DNA of 64,000 nt from assembly GCF_019042245.1 (NCBI RefSeq), contig NZ_JAHQCX010000012.1, positions 1 to 64,000 on the forward strand, in the 5' to 3' direction. Origin of the DNA: Diplocloster modestus (lineage in GTDB: Bacteria; Bacillota; Clostridia; Lachnospirales; Lachnospiraceae). Position numbers and translations under genes: made by a program. Numbering within the stretch: position 1 is the first letter of the stretch; every line of letters begins with the position of its first letter. Under the pieces are notes generated by a model. That model did not search any database. It was given only the letters and a program-made list of their open reading frames with translations, and was not told the DNA's origin. Of this stretch, positions 35,783-44,371 are shown in pieces.

Positions 35783-35836
35783 TATAATGTCTCTAGCAGG
35801 GAAGTGCCATCGATGAGCCAGAACCTTCGATGGCAC
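35783..35836 (+). promoter_or_regulatory. Promoter -10 and leader hairpin upstream of the phosphohexomutase
   Basis: TATAAT at 35783-35788 sits after a pyrimidine-rich tract. Transcription from about 35795 would immediately enter a 10-bp hairpin, GTGCCATCGA (35804-35813) with TCGATGGCAC (35827-35836), followed by CTTTCT. It could be an attenuator or a 5' stabiliser. Confidence 0.45.
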
Positions 35837-35897
35837 CTTTCTATATACTCCTGCGGACAGTGCAGGCGGAGTAAGAGATAATAAAGGAGGTTCTACT

Positions 35898-37634
35898 ATG
35901 GATTACAAGGAATTGTATCAGGAGTGGCTTGCAAATCCTTATTTTGACGAAGCTACGAAAGAAGAACTCAAGAGTATTGCTGACGATGAAAATGAGATTA
36001 AGGAGAGGTTTTATACCGATCTGGAGTTCGGAACAGCCGGACTTCGCGGGGTAATCGGAGCCGGAACCAATCGTATGAATATCTATACGGTGCGTAAAAC
36101 CACCCAGGGACTGGCCAACTACATCAACGGTATCGGTGCCCGGGACAAGGGTGTGGCAATTGCTTATGACTCCAGGAGGATGTCCCCGGAATTTGCCCAG
36201 GAAGCTGCTCTGTGTCTGGCGGCTAATGGCATAAAGGCATACATATTCGAATCCCTGCGTCCCACCCCGGAATTATCCTATGCGGTCAGGAAGCTGGGCT
36301 GCATCGCGGGAATCAACATCACGGCCAGCCATAATCCGCCGGAATATAACGGTTATAAGGTATACTGGGAAGACGGCGCCCAGATCACCCCGCCCCACGA
36401 CACTGGAATCATGGCGGAAGTGAAGAAAGTGACCGACTATAACACGGTGCAGACCATGGACAAGGATGCCGCCCAGGCAGCCGGACTCTATCAGGTCATC
36501 GGAAAAGAGGTGGACGACCCCTATATCGAAGAGCTGAAAAAGCAGGTCATTCATCCGGAAGCGATCAAAGCAGCGCAGAAGGATCTGAAGATCGTCTACA
36601 CCCCCCTTCACGGGACAGGCAATATCCCGGCCAGAAGAGTGTTAAAAGAGCTGGGCTTTGAAAATGTCTACGTGGTACCGGAGCAGGAACTGCCCGATGG
36701 AGAATTCCCCACGGTCAGCTACCCGAATCCGGAAGACAAAGCGGCATTTAAGCTGGCTCTGGATCTGGCGGCGAAGCTGGATGCCGATCTGGTCCTGGCT
36801 ACCGATCCGGACGCGGACCGTCTGGGTGTCTATGTAAAAGATACCAAAACAGGGGAATACATCACACTTACCGGAAATATGTCCGGCTGCCTGCTGGCAG
36901 AATACGAGATCGGCCAGCGCAGGGAGCAAAACGGAAGCCTTCCCGAGGACGGCGCTCTGATCAAGACGATCGTTACCAGCAACATGGCAGACGCGATTGC
37001 AAATTATTACAACATCCGCCTGATCGAGGTGCTGACCGGATTCAAATTCATCGGCCAGCAGATCCTGGGATTTGAGAACAGTGGAAAAGGAACCTATCTC
37101 TTCGGCTTTGAGGAAAGCTACGGCTGCCTGATCGGCACCCATGCCAGAGACAAGGACGCTATCGTCGCCACCATGGCTCTGTGTGAGGCAGCCGCCTACT
37201 ACAAGACGAAGGGCAAGACCCTGTGGGATGCCATGATTGATATGTATGAGAAATACGGCTATTACAAAGATGACGTCAAGTCCATTACCCTCAAGGGTAT
37301 CGAGGGACTGGCGAAAATCCAGGAGATCATGGAAAATCTGCGCAAAGAGATCCCGGCTGCCATCGGCGGATACAAGGTACTGTCCGCCAGGGACTATAAG
37401 CTGGACACAGTGAAGAACATGGAAACCGGAGAAGTTACCGGCACGGGATTGCCCGCCTCCAACGTCCTTTACTATGATCTGGAGGGCGATGCGTGGGTAT
37501 GTGTCCGCCCGTCCGGCACGGAACCCAAGGTCAAATTCTACTACGGCATCAAAGGCAGCTCCATGGAAGACGCTGAACAAAAGTCAGAAGCTCTCGGTAA
37601 AGAAGTGCTGGCCATGGTAGAATGCATGCTGTAG
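35898..37634 (+). CDS. Phosphoglucomutase/phosphomannomutase (alpha-D-phosphohexomutase)
   Basis: A 578-aa enzyme with the active serine loop TASHNPPEYNGYKVYW, the metal loop ATDPDADRLG, the sugar loop GFEESYGCL and the phosphate loop RPSGTEPKVKFY. The N-terminal ELKSIADDENEIKERFYTDLEFGTAGLRG is the long form found in Firmicutes (PgcA-like). It interconverts glucose 1- and 6-phosphate for glycogen and cell-wall precursors. AAAGGAGG lies before ATG 35898. Confidence 0.95.
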   Translation: MDYKELYQEWLANPYFDEATKEELKSIADDENEIKERFYTDLEFGTAGLRGVIGAGTNRMNIYTVRKTTQGLANYINGIGARDKGVAIAYDSRRMSPEFAQEAALCLAANGIKAYIFESLRPTPELSYAVRKLGCIAGINITASHNPPEYNGYKVYWEDGAQITPPHDTGIMAEVKKVTDYNTVQTMDKDAAQAAGLYQVIGKEVDDPYIEELKKQVIHPEAIKAAQKDLKIVYTPLHGTGNIPARRVLKELGFENVYVVPEQELPDGEFPTVSYPNPEDKAAFKLALDLAAKLDADLVLATDPDADRLGVYVKDTKTGEYITLTGNMSGCLLAEYEIGQRREQNGSLPEDGALIKTIVTSNMADAIANYYNIRLIEVLTGFKFIGQQILGFENSGKGTYLFGFEESYGCLIGTHARDKDAIVATMALCEAAAYYKTKGKTLWDAMIDMYEKYGYYKDDVKSITLKGIEGLAKIQEIMENLRKEIPAAIGGYKVLSARDYKLDTVKNMETGEVTGTGLPASNVLYYDLEGDAWVCVRPSGTEPKVKFYYGIKGSSMEDAEQKSEALGKEVLAMVECML

Positions 37635-37680
37635 AACTGAAGCGCCGGATATAGAAGAATACATGCTGGAGGAAAGCGGG

Positions 37681-37752
37681 ATGGCCGTGATGAACAGCAT
37701 TGGCACGAAAGCGGTTATCCATGAGAGGTATGATGGAAGCGATGGAGAATAA
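37681..37752 (+). CDS. Possible 23-codon leader ORF overlapping the mazG start
   Basis: ATG 37681 directly follows GGAGGAAAGCGGG, the best ribosome site in this gap. The ORF reads to TAA at 37750-37752, ten bases into the most likely mazG frame start (ATG 37742). It may couple translation to mazG. No homology is recognised, and it could be chance. Confidence 0.3.
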   Translation: MAVMNSIGTKAVIHERYDGSDGE

Positions 37753-38152
37753 TTACTCATTTGTGGAACTGGTGGATATCATCCGGCATCTGCGATCCGA
37801 GAACGGCTGCCCCTGGGACCGGGAGCAGACCCACGAGAGTCTGAAGCCATGTCTGACGGAAGAATGTGAAGAAGTGCTGCAGGCCATAGACAATAAGGAT
37901 GACGAGAACCTGTGTGAGGAACTGGGGGATGTGCTGTTACAGGTTCTGATGCACAGCCAGATCGCAGAAGAAGAAGGCCGGTTTACCATCGATGATGTCA
38001 TCAACGAGATATCCCGGAAAATGATAAGAAGGCATCCGCACGTATTTGGTAATGGACATGCCGGCACATCCGCAGAGGTCCTTTTAAACTGGGAAGAGAT
38101 AAAGAAAGCAGAAAAGGCCGCAAAAGCGGCAAAACATCACGAAATTCCTTGA
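37742..38152 (+). CDS. mazG: MazG-family nucleoside triphosphate pyrophosphohydrolase
   Basis: The core has the MazG motifs LRSENGCPWDREQTHESLKPCLTEECEEVLQAI and NLCEELGDVLLQVLMHSQIAEEEGRF, giving the metal-binding ExxE...ExxD pattern. At about 136 aa it is the single-domain form, whereas YabN of Bacillus carries an added methylase domain. The start is unclear: ATG at 37721, 37730, 37733 and 37742 are all in frame and none has an ideal site. It removes non-canonical NTPs. In Bacillus the homologue precedes rqcP, yabP, yabQ and divIC, as here. Confidence 0.88.
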   Translation: MENNYSFVELVDIIRHLRSENGCPWDREQTHESLKPCLTEECEEVLQAIDNKDDENLCEELGDVLLQVLMHSQIAEEEGRFTIDDVINEISRKMIRRHPHVFGNGHAGTSAEVLLNWEEIKKAEKAAKAAKHHEIP

Positions 38153-38177
38153 CAAATAGGGCGGAAACAGTTATAAC
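38149..38177 (+). promoter_or_regulatory. Sigma-A promoter of the HU gene
   Basis: TTGACA at 38149-38154, a 17-base spacer, and TATAAC at 38172-38177. The -35 overlaps the mazG stop codon. The near-consensus match fits a highly expressed nucleoid protein. Confidence 0.75.
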
Positions 38178-38243
38178 TAATTTTGAAGTGTTTATAGCTT
38201 TAATACTACTATTGCAGTAAGAAATCAGAGGAGGAGTTCATCC

Positions 38244-38519
38244 ATGAGCAGACAAGATTTAGTAGCGGCTATGGCCGACAAAACAGGATTATCCAAAAAA
38301 GATGCAGAAAAAGCTGTGAAAGCGTTTATCGATGTTGTATCGGAAGAATTAGTAAAAGGCGGAAAAGTTCAGTTAGTAGGCTTCGGAACTTTCGAAGTTG
38401 CTGAAAGAGCAGCCAGAGAAGGACGTAATCCCCGCAGTGGCGAGGCTATGACTATCCCGGCTTCCAAAATGCCGAAATTCAAAGCTGGAAAAGCTTTAAA
38501 AGATGCTGTAAACGCATAA
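38244..38519 (+). CDS. hup: HU-family DNA-binding protein
   Basis: A 91-residue HU/IHF protein: DLVAAMADKTGLSKKDAEKAVKAFIDVV, VQLVGFGTFEVAERAAREGRNPRSGEAMTIPASKMPKFKAGKALKDAVN. The DNA-intercalating arm (RNPRSG) is complete. It compacts and bends chromosomal DNA. GAGGAGG precedes ATG 38244, and its own promoter and terminator flank it. Confidence 0.97.
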   Translation: MSRQDLVAAMADKTGLSKKDAEKAVKAFIDVVSEELVKGGKVQLVGFGTFEVAERAAREGRNPRSGEAMTIPASKMPKFKAGKALKDAVNA

Positions 38520-38548
38520 TTCTGTTACCTCAGGATCTGAACTGATTA

Positions 38549-38584
38549 GGGCTGTCACACGAAAGTGTGGACAGCCCCTTTTTT
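38549..38584 (+). terminator. Rho-independent terminator of the HU gene
   Basis: GGGCTGTC pairs with GACAGCCC, with an inner ACAC/GTGT stem and GAAA tetraloop, followed by six to seven Ts ending at 38584. Confidence 0.9.
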
Positions 38585-38597
38585 GGGGAAGGGGGCA

Positions 38598-39039
38598 GGA
38601 ATCTGGCAGGGCCTGGAACGGCGCTTCCTCGGGGGTGGGGGTATCCCGCTGCTTGGGGGATGGGAACGCGGACGATATCCGGGGAGGCTTCCGGCGGACG
38701 GGGGCTTTGGTGGCTCCTTGGGAGCGCATAGGGCGGCTGAGTATCCGTTTAGTGGAATCGGAAAGCCGGGTTCAGGATGACCGGCGGACTTCACGTCCGA
38801 CGGGCAAGAGCCTCTGAACCGGGAACACCTCATGTGTTCCTGGTGAATAGGCTCGGTTCCTGAACCCGGCTTTCCGATTCCACTTAACGGATACCAGCGC
38901 AAGCCCTCCGCGCTCCCAAGGAGCCACCAAAGCCCCCGTCCGCCGGAAGCCTCCCCGGATATCGTCCGCGTTCCCATCCCTCAAGCAGCGGGATACCCCC
39001 ACCCCCGAGGAAGCGCCGTTCCAGGCCCTGCTAGATTCC
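38598..39039. repeat. Long palindrome 2 (442 bp) with the same core as palindrome 1
   Basis: The arms from 38598 and from 39039 pair almost throughout about 170 bases. The core repeats that of palindrome 1: 26 identical bases at 38783-38808, the loop pair CTGAAC/GGTGAAT, GGTTCCTGA, and TTAGTGGAATC facing GATTCCACTTA. The stems differ in sequence yet stay paired: GAGCCT/AGGCTC replaces GGTCCA/TGGACC, and CGGAAAGCCGGGTTCAGG replaces CCGGCAGGCAGACTCAGG. The element begins 14 bases after the HU terminator. The remaining 164 bases to rqcP hold no recognisable gene. Confidence 0.87.
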
Positions 39040-39203
39040 CTTTTATCGGAGCAGCTCGGTCTCGAATGCCGATTAAGTGACTTGGAGTCTTATTTGCAAC
39101 CTGGATTGGAACAGGACTGCGCGGGGAGTTGATGGGAAGGTATGTTATGTGGTATGGTATAAGAGCGATTTGGATTAATTAATATTAGATAGGAGAAATT
39201 GAC

Positions 39204-39443
39204 ATGAGATTAGATAAATATCTGAAGGTTTCCAGACTGATCAAGCGCAGAACCGTGGCTAATGAAGCCTGTGACGCGGGAAGGGTCAGTGTGAATGGGA
39301 AAGTGGCAAAGGCCAGTGTGGATATTAAGGCGGGAGACATCATAGAGATCCAGTTCGGAACCAGGAATGTGAAGGTAGAAGTTCTGGATGTACAGGAAAC
39401 AGTGAAAAAAGACGAGGCCGGCGAGTTGTTTAAATATTTATAA
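39204..39443 (+). CDS. rqcP: S4-domain RNA-binding protein RqcP (YabO)
   Basis: A 79-aa S4 domain protein: MRLDKYLKVSRLIKRRTVANEACDAGRVSVNGKVAKASVDIKAGD. The family acts in ribosome-associated quality control, stabilising tRNA on stalled 50S subunits during alanine tailing. AGGAGAAATTGAC precedes ATG 39204. Its place before yabP/yabQ/divIC matches Bacillus. Confidence 0.93.
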   Translation: MRLDKYLKVSRLIKRRTVANEACDAGRVSVNGKVAKASVDIKAGDIIEIQFGTRNVKVEVLDVQETVKKDEAGELFKYL

Positions 39444-39564
39444 TCCGGTTATAAATGGACGTCCCCTTTCATAGAATTTACGAAAGATGAATTTGCCGCT
39501 TACGCGGTCCGCCGCTGGCGGAGAGTTTCGCATGCGAATCTCTATAAAAAAAGGGGGTCCTATC

Positions 39565-39849
39565 GTGGAAGAAAGACAAACGCAGAGAGCTCACAAGGTG
39601 ATCTTAAACAACCGCAAATCGGGAACCATTAGTGGTGTTTCGGACGTGCTGTCCTTTGATATTAAGGAAATTTTGTTAGAGACAGACCAGGGTATGCTTA
39701 TGATTAAGGGGAACGATCTGCACGTGAACAGGCTGACGCTGGAAAAAGGGGAGGTTGATATCGAGGGGCAGATCGACAGCCTGACCTATTCCGATGTCAG
39801 CGGTTATGCAAACAAAGGTGAATCCCTGCTCGGAAGACTGTTCAAGTAG
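39565..39849 (+). CDS. yabP: Sporulation protein YabP
   Basis: A 94-residue YabP-family protein: HKVILNNRKSGTISGVSDVLSFDIKEILLETDQGMLMIKGNDLHVNRLTLEKGEVDIEGQIDSLTYSD. It works with YabQ in spore cortex or coat formation. GTG 39565 was chosen since AAGGGGGT lies seven bases ahead; the frame is open to 39487 without a good site. The upstream gap has short hairpins at about 39503-39543 (TTCGCATGCGAA at its centre) and a half copy of the GGACATGTCC-type repeat at about 39454-39470. Confidence 0.93.
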   Translation: MEERQTQRAHKVILNNRKSGTISGVSDVLSFDIKEILLETDQGMLMIKGNDLHVNRLTLEKGEVDIEGQIDSLTYSDVSGYANKGESLLGRLFK

Positions 39850-39855
39850 GCGCCT

Positions 39856-40344
39856 ATGAGTCAGGATATCATGCGGGAAACCCGTTTTTTCTTGAACTGC
39901 GTTATGTCGGGAGTTTTTATCGTATTTATTTACGATGTGCTGAGGATCTTTCGGCGGGTGGTGAAACACGGAGTGATTTTTACCGCTTTTGAGGATCTGT
40001 GTTTCTGGGTCATGAGCGGTCTGCTGATTTTCAAGATGCTCTATACGGAAAACGACGGAATCATCCGGGGGTTCTCCATAGCTGCCATTGTACTGGGAAT
40101 GCTTCTCTATAACATCAGCATCAGCCCATTTTTTGTGAAATACATCTCAGCGGCGTTAAACTTTATTGTTCGCACCATATTGAAAATCATAGGCTTTCTT
40201 CTGCGTCCGCTGCGCTGGATGGGAAGGACTGCGGCCAGGCCGGTTAAGCATGTCGGAAATCGTCTGAAAAAACTTCGAAAGTTTTTTGGGAAACGATTGA
40301 AAAAACTGGGCAAAGAAGTTAAAATGGTAATACGCAGACATTAA
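39856..40344 (+). CDS. yabQ: Spore cortex protein YabQ
   Basis: A 162-aa membrane protein of the YabQ family. Hydrophobic segments FFLNCVMSGVFIVFIYDVLRIFRRV, LCFWVMSGLLIFKMLYTENDGIIRGFSIAAIVLGMLLY and ISAALNFIVRTILKIIGFLL are followed by a highly basic tail. It is needed for cortex formation in the mother cell. It starts six bases after yabP. Confidence 0.92.
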   Translation: MSQDIMRETRFFLNCVMSGVFIVFIYDVLRIFRRVVKHGVIFTAFEDLCFWVMSGLLIFKMLYTENDGIIRGFSIAAIVLGMLLYNISISPFFVKYISAALNFIVRTILKIIGFLLRPLRWMGRTAARPVKHVGNRLKKLRKFFGKRLKKLGKEVKMVIRRH

Positions 40345-40373
40345 TCAGGGTTTTCAGACAGCGAGGTAAGCTT

Positions 40374-40682
40374 ATGGCCAGGAGAAGAAAGAAAAGAAGA
40401 AATCAAAACAAAATCGGAATGAGAATCGTTGCGGTAGTCGTTCTGGCCCTCGTCGTAGTGGTCAATGCGAACAGTATGAACCTGCGGGCAAAAAGCGGAA
40501 CATACCAGGAACGCACCGATAAGCTCAACGCACAGATAGATGAAGAAAAGCAAAGAACAAAAGAGATAGAAGACTTGAAGAAATACGTGAATACTAAAAA
40601 GTACATTGAAGAGGTGGCCAAGGACAAGCTGGGGCTGGTCTATGACGATGAGATCATCTTCAAGCCGGAGGATAGTAAGTAA
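40374..40682 (+). CDS. divIC: Septum formation initiator DivIC
   Basis: A 102-residue FtsB/DivIC protein: basic N-terminal tail (MARRRKKRRNQNKIG), one membrane helix (MRIVAVVVLALVVVVNANSM), then a coiled coil (QERTDKLNAQIDEEKQRTKEIEDLKKYV) and the conserved YIEEVAKDKLGLVYDDEIIFKP. It joins DivIB and FtsL in the divisome. Only 45 bases separate it from a convergent gene, with no clear terminator between. Confidence 0.93.
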   Translation: MARRRKKRRNQNKIGMRIVAVVVLALVVVVNANSMNLRAKSGTYQERTDKLNAQIDEEKQRTKEIEDLKKYVNTKKYIEEVAKDKLGLVYDDEIIFKPEDSK

Positions 40683-40727
40683 ATATCCCAAATCAATAAC
40701 CACAACGATTAAAAAGCCAAACACGGA

Positions 40728-42278
40728 TCAGGAGGGCATATCAGAATCCCGGAATTTCATTCTGTATTCCCTTGGCGTAAGCGTCATATTCTTCTTGAAT
40801 TGCGTGCTAAAGTGGGTATAATTGGAATAGCCCACAGCACATGCGATATCTGTAATGCTCAGAGAAGAAGTTACCAGCAGGTGTTTGGCTTTTTCCATGC
40901 GTTCCTGAGAGATATATTCATGGAAATTACATCCGGTATATTTTTTAAACAGGCTGCTTGCATAATTCTTACTGACGTTCATAAAGCGGGCAAGATCATT
41001 CAGTGATACCTGAAGGCTTACATCGGAAGCAAACATCCTTTTAAATTCATTTATATTCTTGTGAAAGAACGAAGGATCTTCTGCCGCGAACAGAACATAT
41101 AGCTGTTGAAAAAATGTATCCACGGCGCCTTGAAATACGGTAACCCCGGTCATATTCTCCGACGTAACAGTCTTGAGAACCGCATGCAGAGAAGCCAGCT
41201 CGGACTTTGTTAGTTCCTGGCTGATCAGTATATTCGTGACCAATTGTAAAGTCTCATTCATATCAGTAACCAGAACCTGAGGAACCATCGCTTCCTCTGC
41301 CACGATCTCCAGGATACGGTCCTGTACCAAACTTTCTATTTCTGCGATGTTTTTTTCTGCCGATAGTCTGGCTAATTCTTTCCGCTCCATATGGTTAAAC
41401 AGCTTCTCACGGGTGATTAAATCCTGGTTATAAAGATGCGCACTGTTATCAGTACAATAAAATCCAAAGGAACAGGCCGTTTCTGCCCGATAAAACAGAG
41501 TGAGTATATCGGGAGCCTGGCGGCAGATTCCTATGGAGAACCGGTAAGGGAGGTTCTCCTTCAGCCAATTTAGCAGGTCTTGACAAACCGATAACAGATC
41601 TGTTTCTGTATGCGCCGGCGTTTTAAGAAAAATAGAAAAACTGTCCAGTGATAGTGAGAAAATCCTCATCTTCCCTAAAGGCGATAAAAAGCGGTACAGA
41701 ACTTCCTGCAGCATTTGAGGATTGATAAGCAGCGGAAACTGGCTGTTGGATGGCTCCGCTCCTGCTTTCACAAGAATCCAGCACGAACTCCCTTCCGACT
41801 GCGTGATCTGGATATTATTTGCCAGTAGCTGTTGGAATTCCGGCGTGTTCTTGCGGGAATGAAGGATCTTTGTGATAATTTCATCCTGTTTTTGCAAGTC
41901 ATTTTTTCTGATGCTGGAGTTCGCCTTATTCAGTACCTTCAGAATATCCTCCGAATTCAGGGAATATTTCAGCAAATAGTCGATTGCGCCGTTTTGAAGG
42001 GCTATTTTAACATAATCAAAGTCATTGTGGCAGCTTAACACAATGCAAATGATCTGAGGATACAGGTGGGAGACGGTTTGTATAAGCTCCAGACCGTCCA
42101 TCTGGGGCATCTTAATATCCGTAATTATAATATCCGGATTTAGCTCGGTGATTTTCTCCAGTGCTTCTTTTCCGTTGGCCGCTTCGCCAACGATTGTATA
42201 TCCATGCGCATCCCAGCTAAAAGAGTGCCGCAATCCGACGCGGGACAGCACTTCATCATCCACAATTAAAATATTCAT
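40728..42278 (-). CDS. Response regulator with AraC-type domain (YesN-like)
   Basis: A receiver (NILIVDDEVLSRVGLRHSFSWDAHG, phospho-acceptor D54 in DIIITDIKMPQ), a middle region of about 270 residues, and a C-terminal AraC double HTH (FMNVSKNYASSLFKKYTGCNFHEYI; VGYSNYTHFSTQFKKNMTLTPREYR). 516 aa. It is partner to the kinase upstream on the same strand and divergent from the sugar genes at 44372-50839, which it probably controls. It converges on divIC, marking the left edge of the inserted block. Confidence 0.92.
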   Translation of the reverse strand: MNILIVDDEVLSRVGLRHSFSWDAHGYTIVGEAANGKEALEKITELNPDIIITDIKMPQMDGLELIQTVSHLYPQIICIVLSCHNDFDYVKIALQNGAIDYLLKYSLNSEDILKVLNKANSSIRKNDLQKQDEIITKILHSRKNTPEFQQLLANNIQITQSEGSSCWILVKAGAEPSNSQFPLLINPQMLQEVLYRFLSPLGKMRIFSLSLDSFSIFLKTPAHTETDLLSVCQDLLNWLKENLPYRFSIGICRQAPDILTLFYRAETACSFGFYCTDNSAHLYNQDLITREKLFNHMERKELARLSAEKNIAEIESLVQDRILEIVAEEAMVPQVLVTDMNETLQLVTNILISQELTKSELASLHAVLKTVTSENMTGVTVFQGAVDTFFQQLYVLFAAEDPSFFHKNINEFKRMFASDVSLQVSLNDLARFMNVSKNYASSLFKKYTGCNFHEYISQERMEKAKHLLVTSSLSITDIACAVGYSNYTHFSTQFKKNMTLTPREYRMKFRDSDMPS

Positions 42279-42310
42279 AATCCATTTCCCCCTTCTTGTT
42301 ACCTCCAGCC

Positions 42311-44095
42311 TTAATCGTACATGGCACCCAGGTCGGCAGAAGCCTGGTTTCTGACAGGCGGTAGATTAATATTGATCGTAGTACACTCAGACAGACTGTC
42401 ATAGGTTAACCCATATGGACTTCCAAAGTTAAGTTTTATTCTTTCATGTACATTTCTCAATCCAATGCCGTTGAACTTTCCCTTTTGACTCTGATCGTGC
42501 AGGATAGCCTGGAATTTTTCATGGGAGAACCGGTTGCCGCTGTCTGAGACGGAAATAGTAAAAGTGTCCTCATAAAGCTGAGAACGGATCGTGATTTGTT
42601 TTTCCTTATCATTCCAGTCAAATGCATGTTCCAGACTATTTTCAACCAAAGGCTGGATAATCATTTTGGGTACCTGCAATTGGGTTGTCTCAGGAGCAAT
42701 CTGATAGATGAACTTCACATCGGCGCCAAAACGGAATTGCTGTATTTTCACATAATCCTCCACGATGGAAAGTTCATCTGACAGCGTAATAATCTCCTCC
42801 TTGGTATAGAGTGAAAAATCCAGCAGATGACAGAGGGAACCAGCCATCTGACTGATACTCTCCACTCCGTTTAAATTAGCCAGTACCTGCATGGAGTTAA
42901 TTGTGTTAAGAAGAAAATGCGGATTTATCTGGGACATTAAAACTTCTAACTGAAGTTCATTTTTTTCGTGTTCCTCTATTTTTATCTGATTCATCAATTC
43001 ATTTTGTGTTTTTACCATCTGGTTAAAGGTGTTTCCCAGGAGAGCGATTTCATCATTATACTGGGTATGAAAATAAACTTCCCTATTCCCGGCCCGGTAC
43101 GTATCCATTAAATGGGTCAGTTTTATCAGGGGATTCGTAATCTGCCGGATCATGATCAACAGGATCCAAATAAAAAGCGCGAGAGGAATAAAAAGTATGA
43201 GGGCGGAATCCAGAATCTGCTCTCTTAATTTTTGAGTTACGATATGGTAAGGGGTGGCCTGGGCTATAATCAGATCTCCAAATTCCAATTCATGGGTGTT
43301 CAACAGATAGATTTTTTTATTTGAATTCAACTGCAGACCGTCAATCGGTTTGTGGAAATCCAGTCCCTCGTAGGTTAAATCAGAATCCTGGGAAGAATAC
43401 AGGACATCACCGTCGGCGGACAACAGCGAATAAATGGTTTCCGTGTTTACGGAAGAAAAATACATTCGGCACAACTGCTCCACGTCAATCAGGATAAACG
43501 CGACGCCGATATGATCGGTAGCGGTAAAATCATACATGATGGAGGAAAGTACCAGATAATTACGTTCAATCTGAGAATCTGCAGGGGTCAATGTAATCAG
43601 CTCCCGGCTATTTAAGATCCGTTCCTGCAGAATATGTTCGGACTTCTCTTTCAGGATATTTGTAATAAGCACCGCTTCACTGGTCTCCGTCGTCAGAGTC
43701 TCATCCCCATGTGATGGAAAAACGAAAATTTGGAGAGACCGGACGGAATTGATTAACTGTAAGTTTCGAAGCACCTTCTCACTGTCAGACAAAACCCGGA
43801 TGTCTGGAGTCTCGTTTTTGTTATAGGACATCACGGTTGTCTTCAGGGATTTATCGGATAGTATGAATTGGAGGCTTAATGTGGAGTTGTCAATCACTTT
43901 TGAAAAGTTTTCTTTAATCATGGCCAGGGTCTGCTGGGATGCGTTATTTGTGATTTCAAATGTACTGTCTCGTATATTGATGAAAAGTAAGACAGACATA
44001 ATAGAGGTAGGAATAATGAGCAACAGAATAGAGAGCAGCAATAGACGTTTTTGAAATGACATGGAATAAAGGAATGTTTTTAATCTTTTTTTCAT
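42311..44095 (-). CDS. Sensor histidine kinase (YesM-like)
   Basis: A 594-aa kinase: membrane helix (RLLLLSILLLIIPTSIMSVLLFI), about 250 extracellular residues, second helix (DSALILFIPLALFIWILLIMI), HAMP (NPLIKLTHLMDTYRAGNREVYF), and the LytS-type kinase motif MSQINPHFLLNTINSM (His393) with a HATPase (PLVENSLEHA, SDSGNRF, GIGLRNVHERI). Unlike the kinase at 7428-8483 it has a full sensor domain. It likely detects the sugar imported by the divergent operon. Confidence 0.92.
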   Translation of the reverse strand: MKKRLKTFLYSMSFQKRLLLLSILLLIIPTSIMSVLLFINIRDSTFEITNNASQQTLAMIKENFSKVIDNSTLSLQFILSDKSLKTTVMSYNKNETPDIRVLSDSEKVLRNLQLINSVRSLQIFVFPSHGDETLTTETSEAVLITNILKEKSEHILQERILNSRELITLTPADSQIERNYLVLSSIMYDFTATDHIGVAFILIDVEQLCRMYFSSVNTETIYSLLSADGDVLYSSQDSDLTYEGLDFHKPIDGLQLNSNKKIYLLNTHELEFGDLIIAQATPYHIVTQKLREQILDSALILFIPLALFIWILLIMIRQITNPLIKLTHLMDTYRAGNREVYFHTQYNDEIALLGNTFNQMVKTQNELMNQIKIEEHEKNELQLEVLMSQINPHFLLNTINSMQVLANLNGVESISQMAGSLCHLLDFSLYTKEEIITLSDELSIVEDYVKIQQFRFGADVKFIYQIAPETTQLQVPKMIIQPLVENSLEHAFDWNDKEKQITIRSQLYEDTFTISVSDSGNRFSHEKFQAILHDQSQKGKFNGIGLRNVHERIKLNFGSPYGLTYDSLSECTTININLPPVRNQASADLGAMYD

Positions 44096-44294
44096 TGGAA
44101 TTCACCCGTTTATTAAGTTTTTTACAAAACATTTCAATAATTACAATGTGATGAAATGAAATTGCAGAAGGGTTTGTGAAATAGTGAATATAAACTGGTG
44201 CAAATCTACTATTTATTTGTGTTTAAATACAATAAAATTAAGTCATCAAACAAAATAACTATCCAATTTACCAAAAAATGGAGTTTATATGTAA

Positions 44295-44323
44295 TTGCGA
44301 ATAGTATAACATGTTTATATATT
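44295..44323 (+). promoter_or_regulatory. Promoter of the island's sugar operon
   Basis: TTGCGA at 44295-44300 and TATATT at 44318-44323, with 17 bases between. It lies in the AT-rich divergent gap 44096-44371, which otherwise shows only AT-rich sequence and presumably the regulator's binding sites. Confidence 0.55.
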
Positions 44324-44371
44324 CGTTTCAAGATTGCATCCTGGTAAATTGATATGAGAGGGGGTGAATCA

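Noticed and set aside
40683..40727. tRNA genes expected between divIC and spoIIE
   Set aside because: No cloverleaf-like sequence was found here or in 50840-51359.
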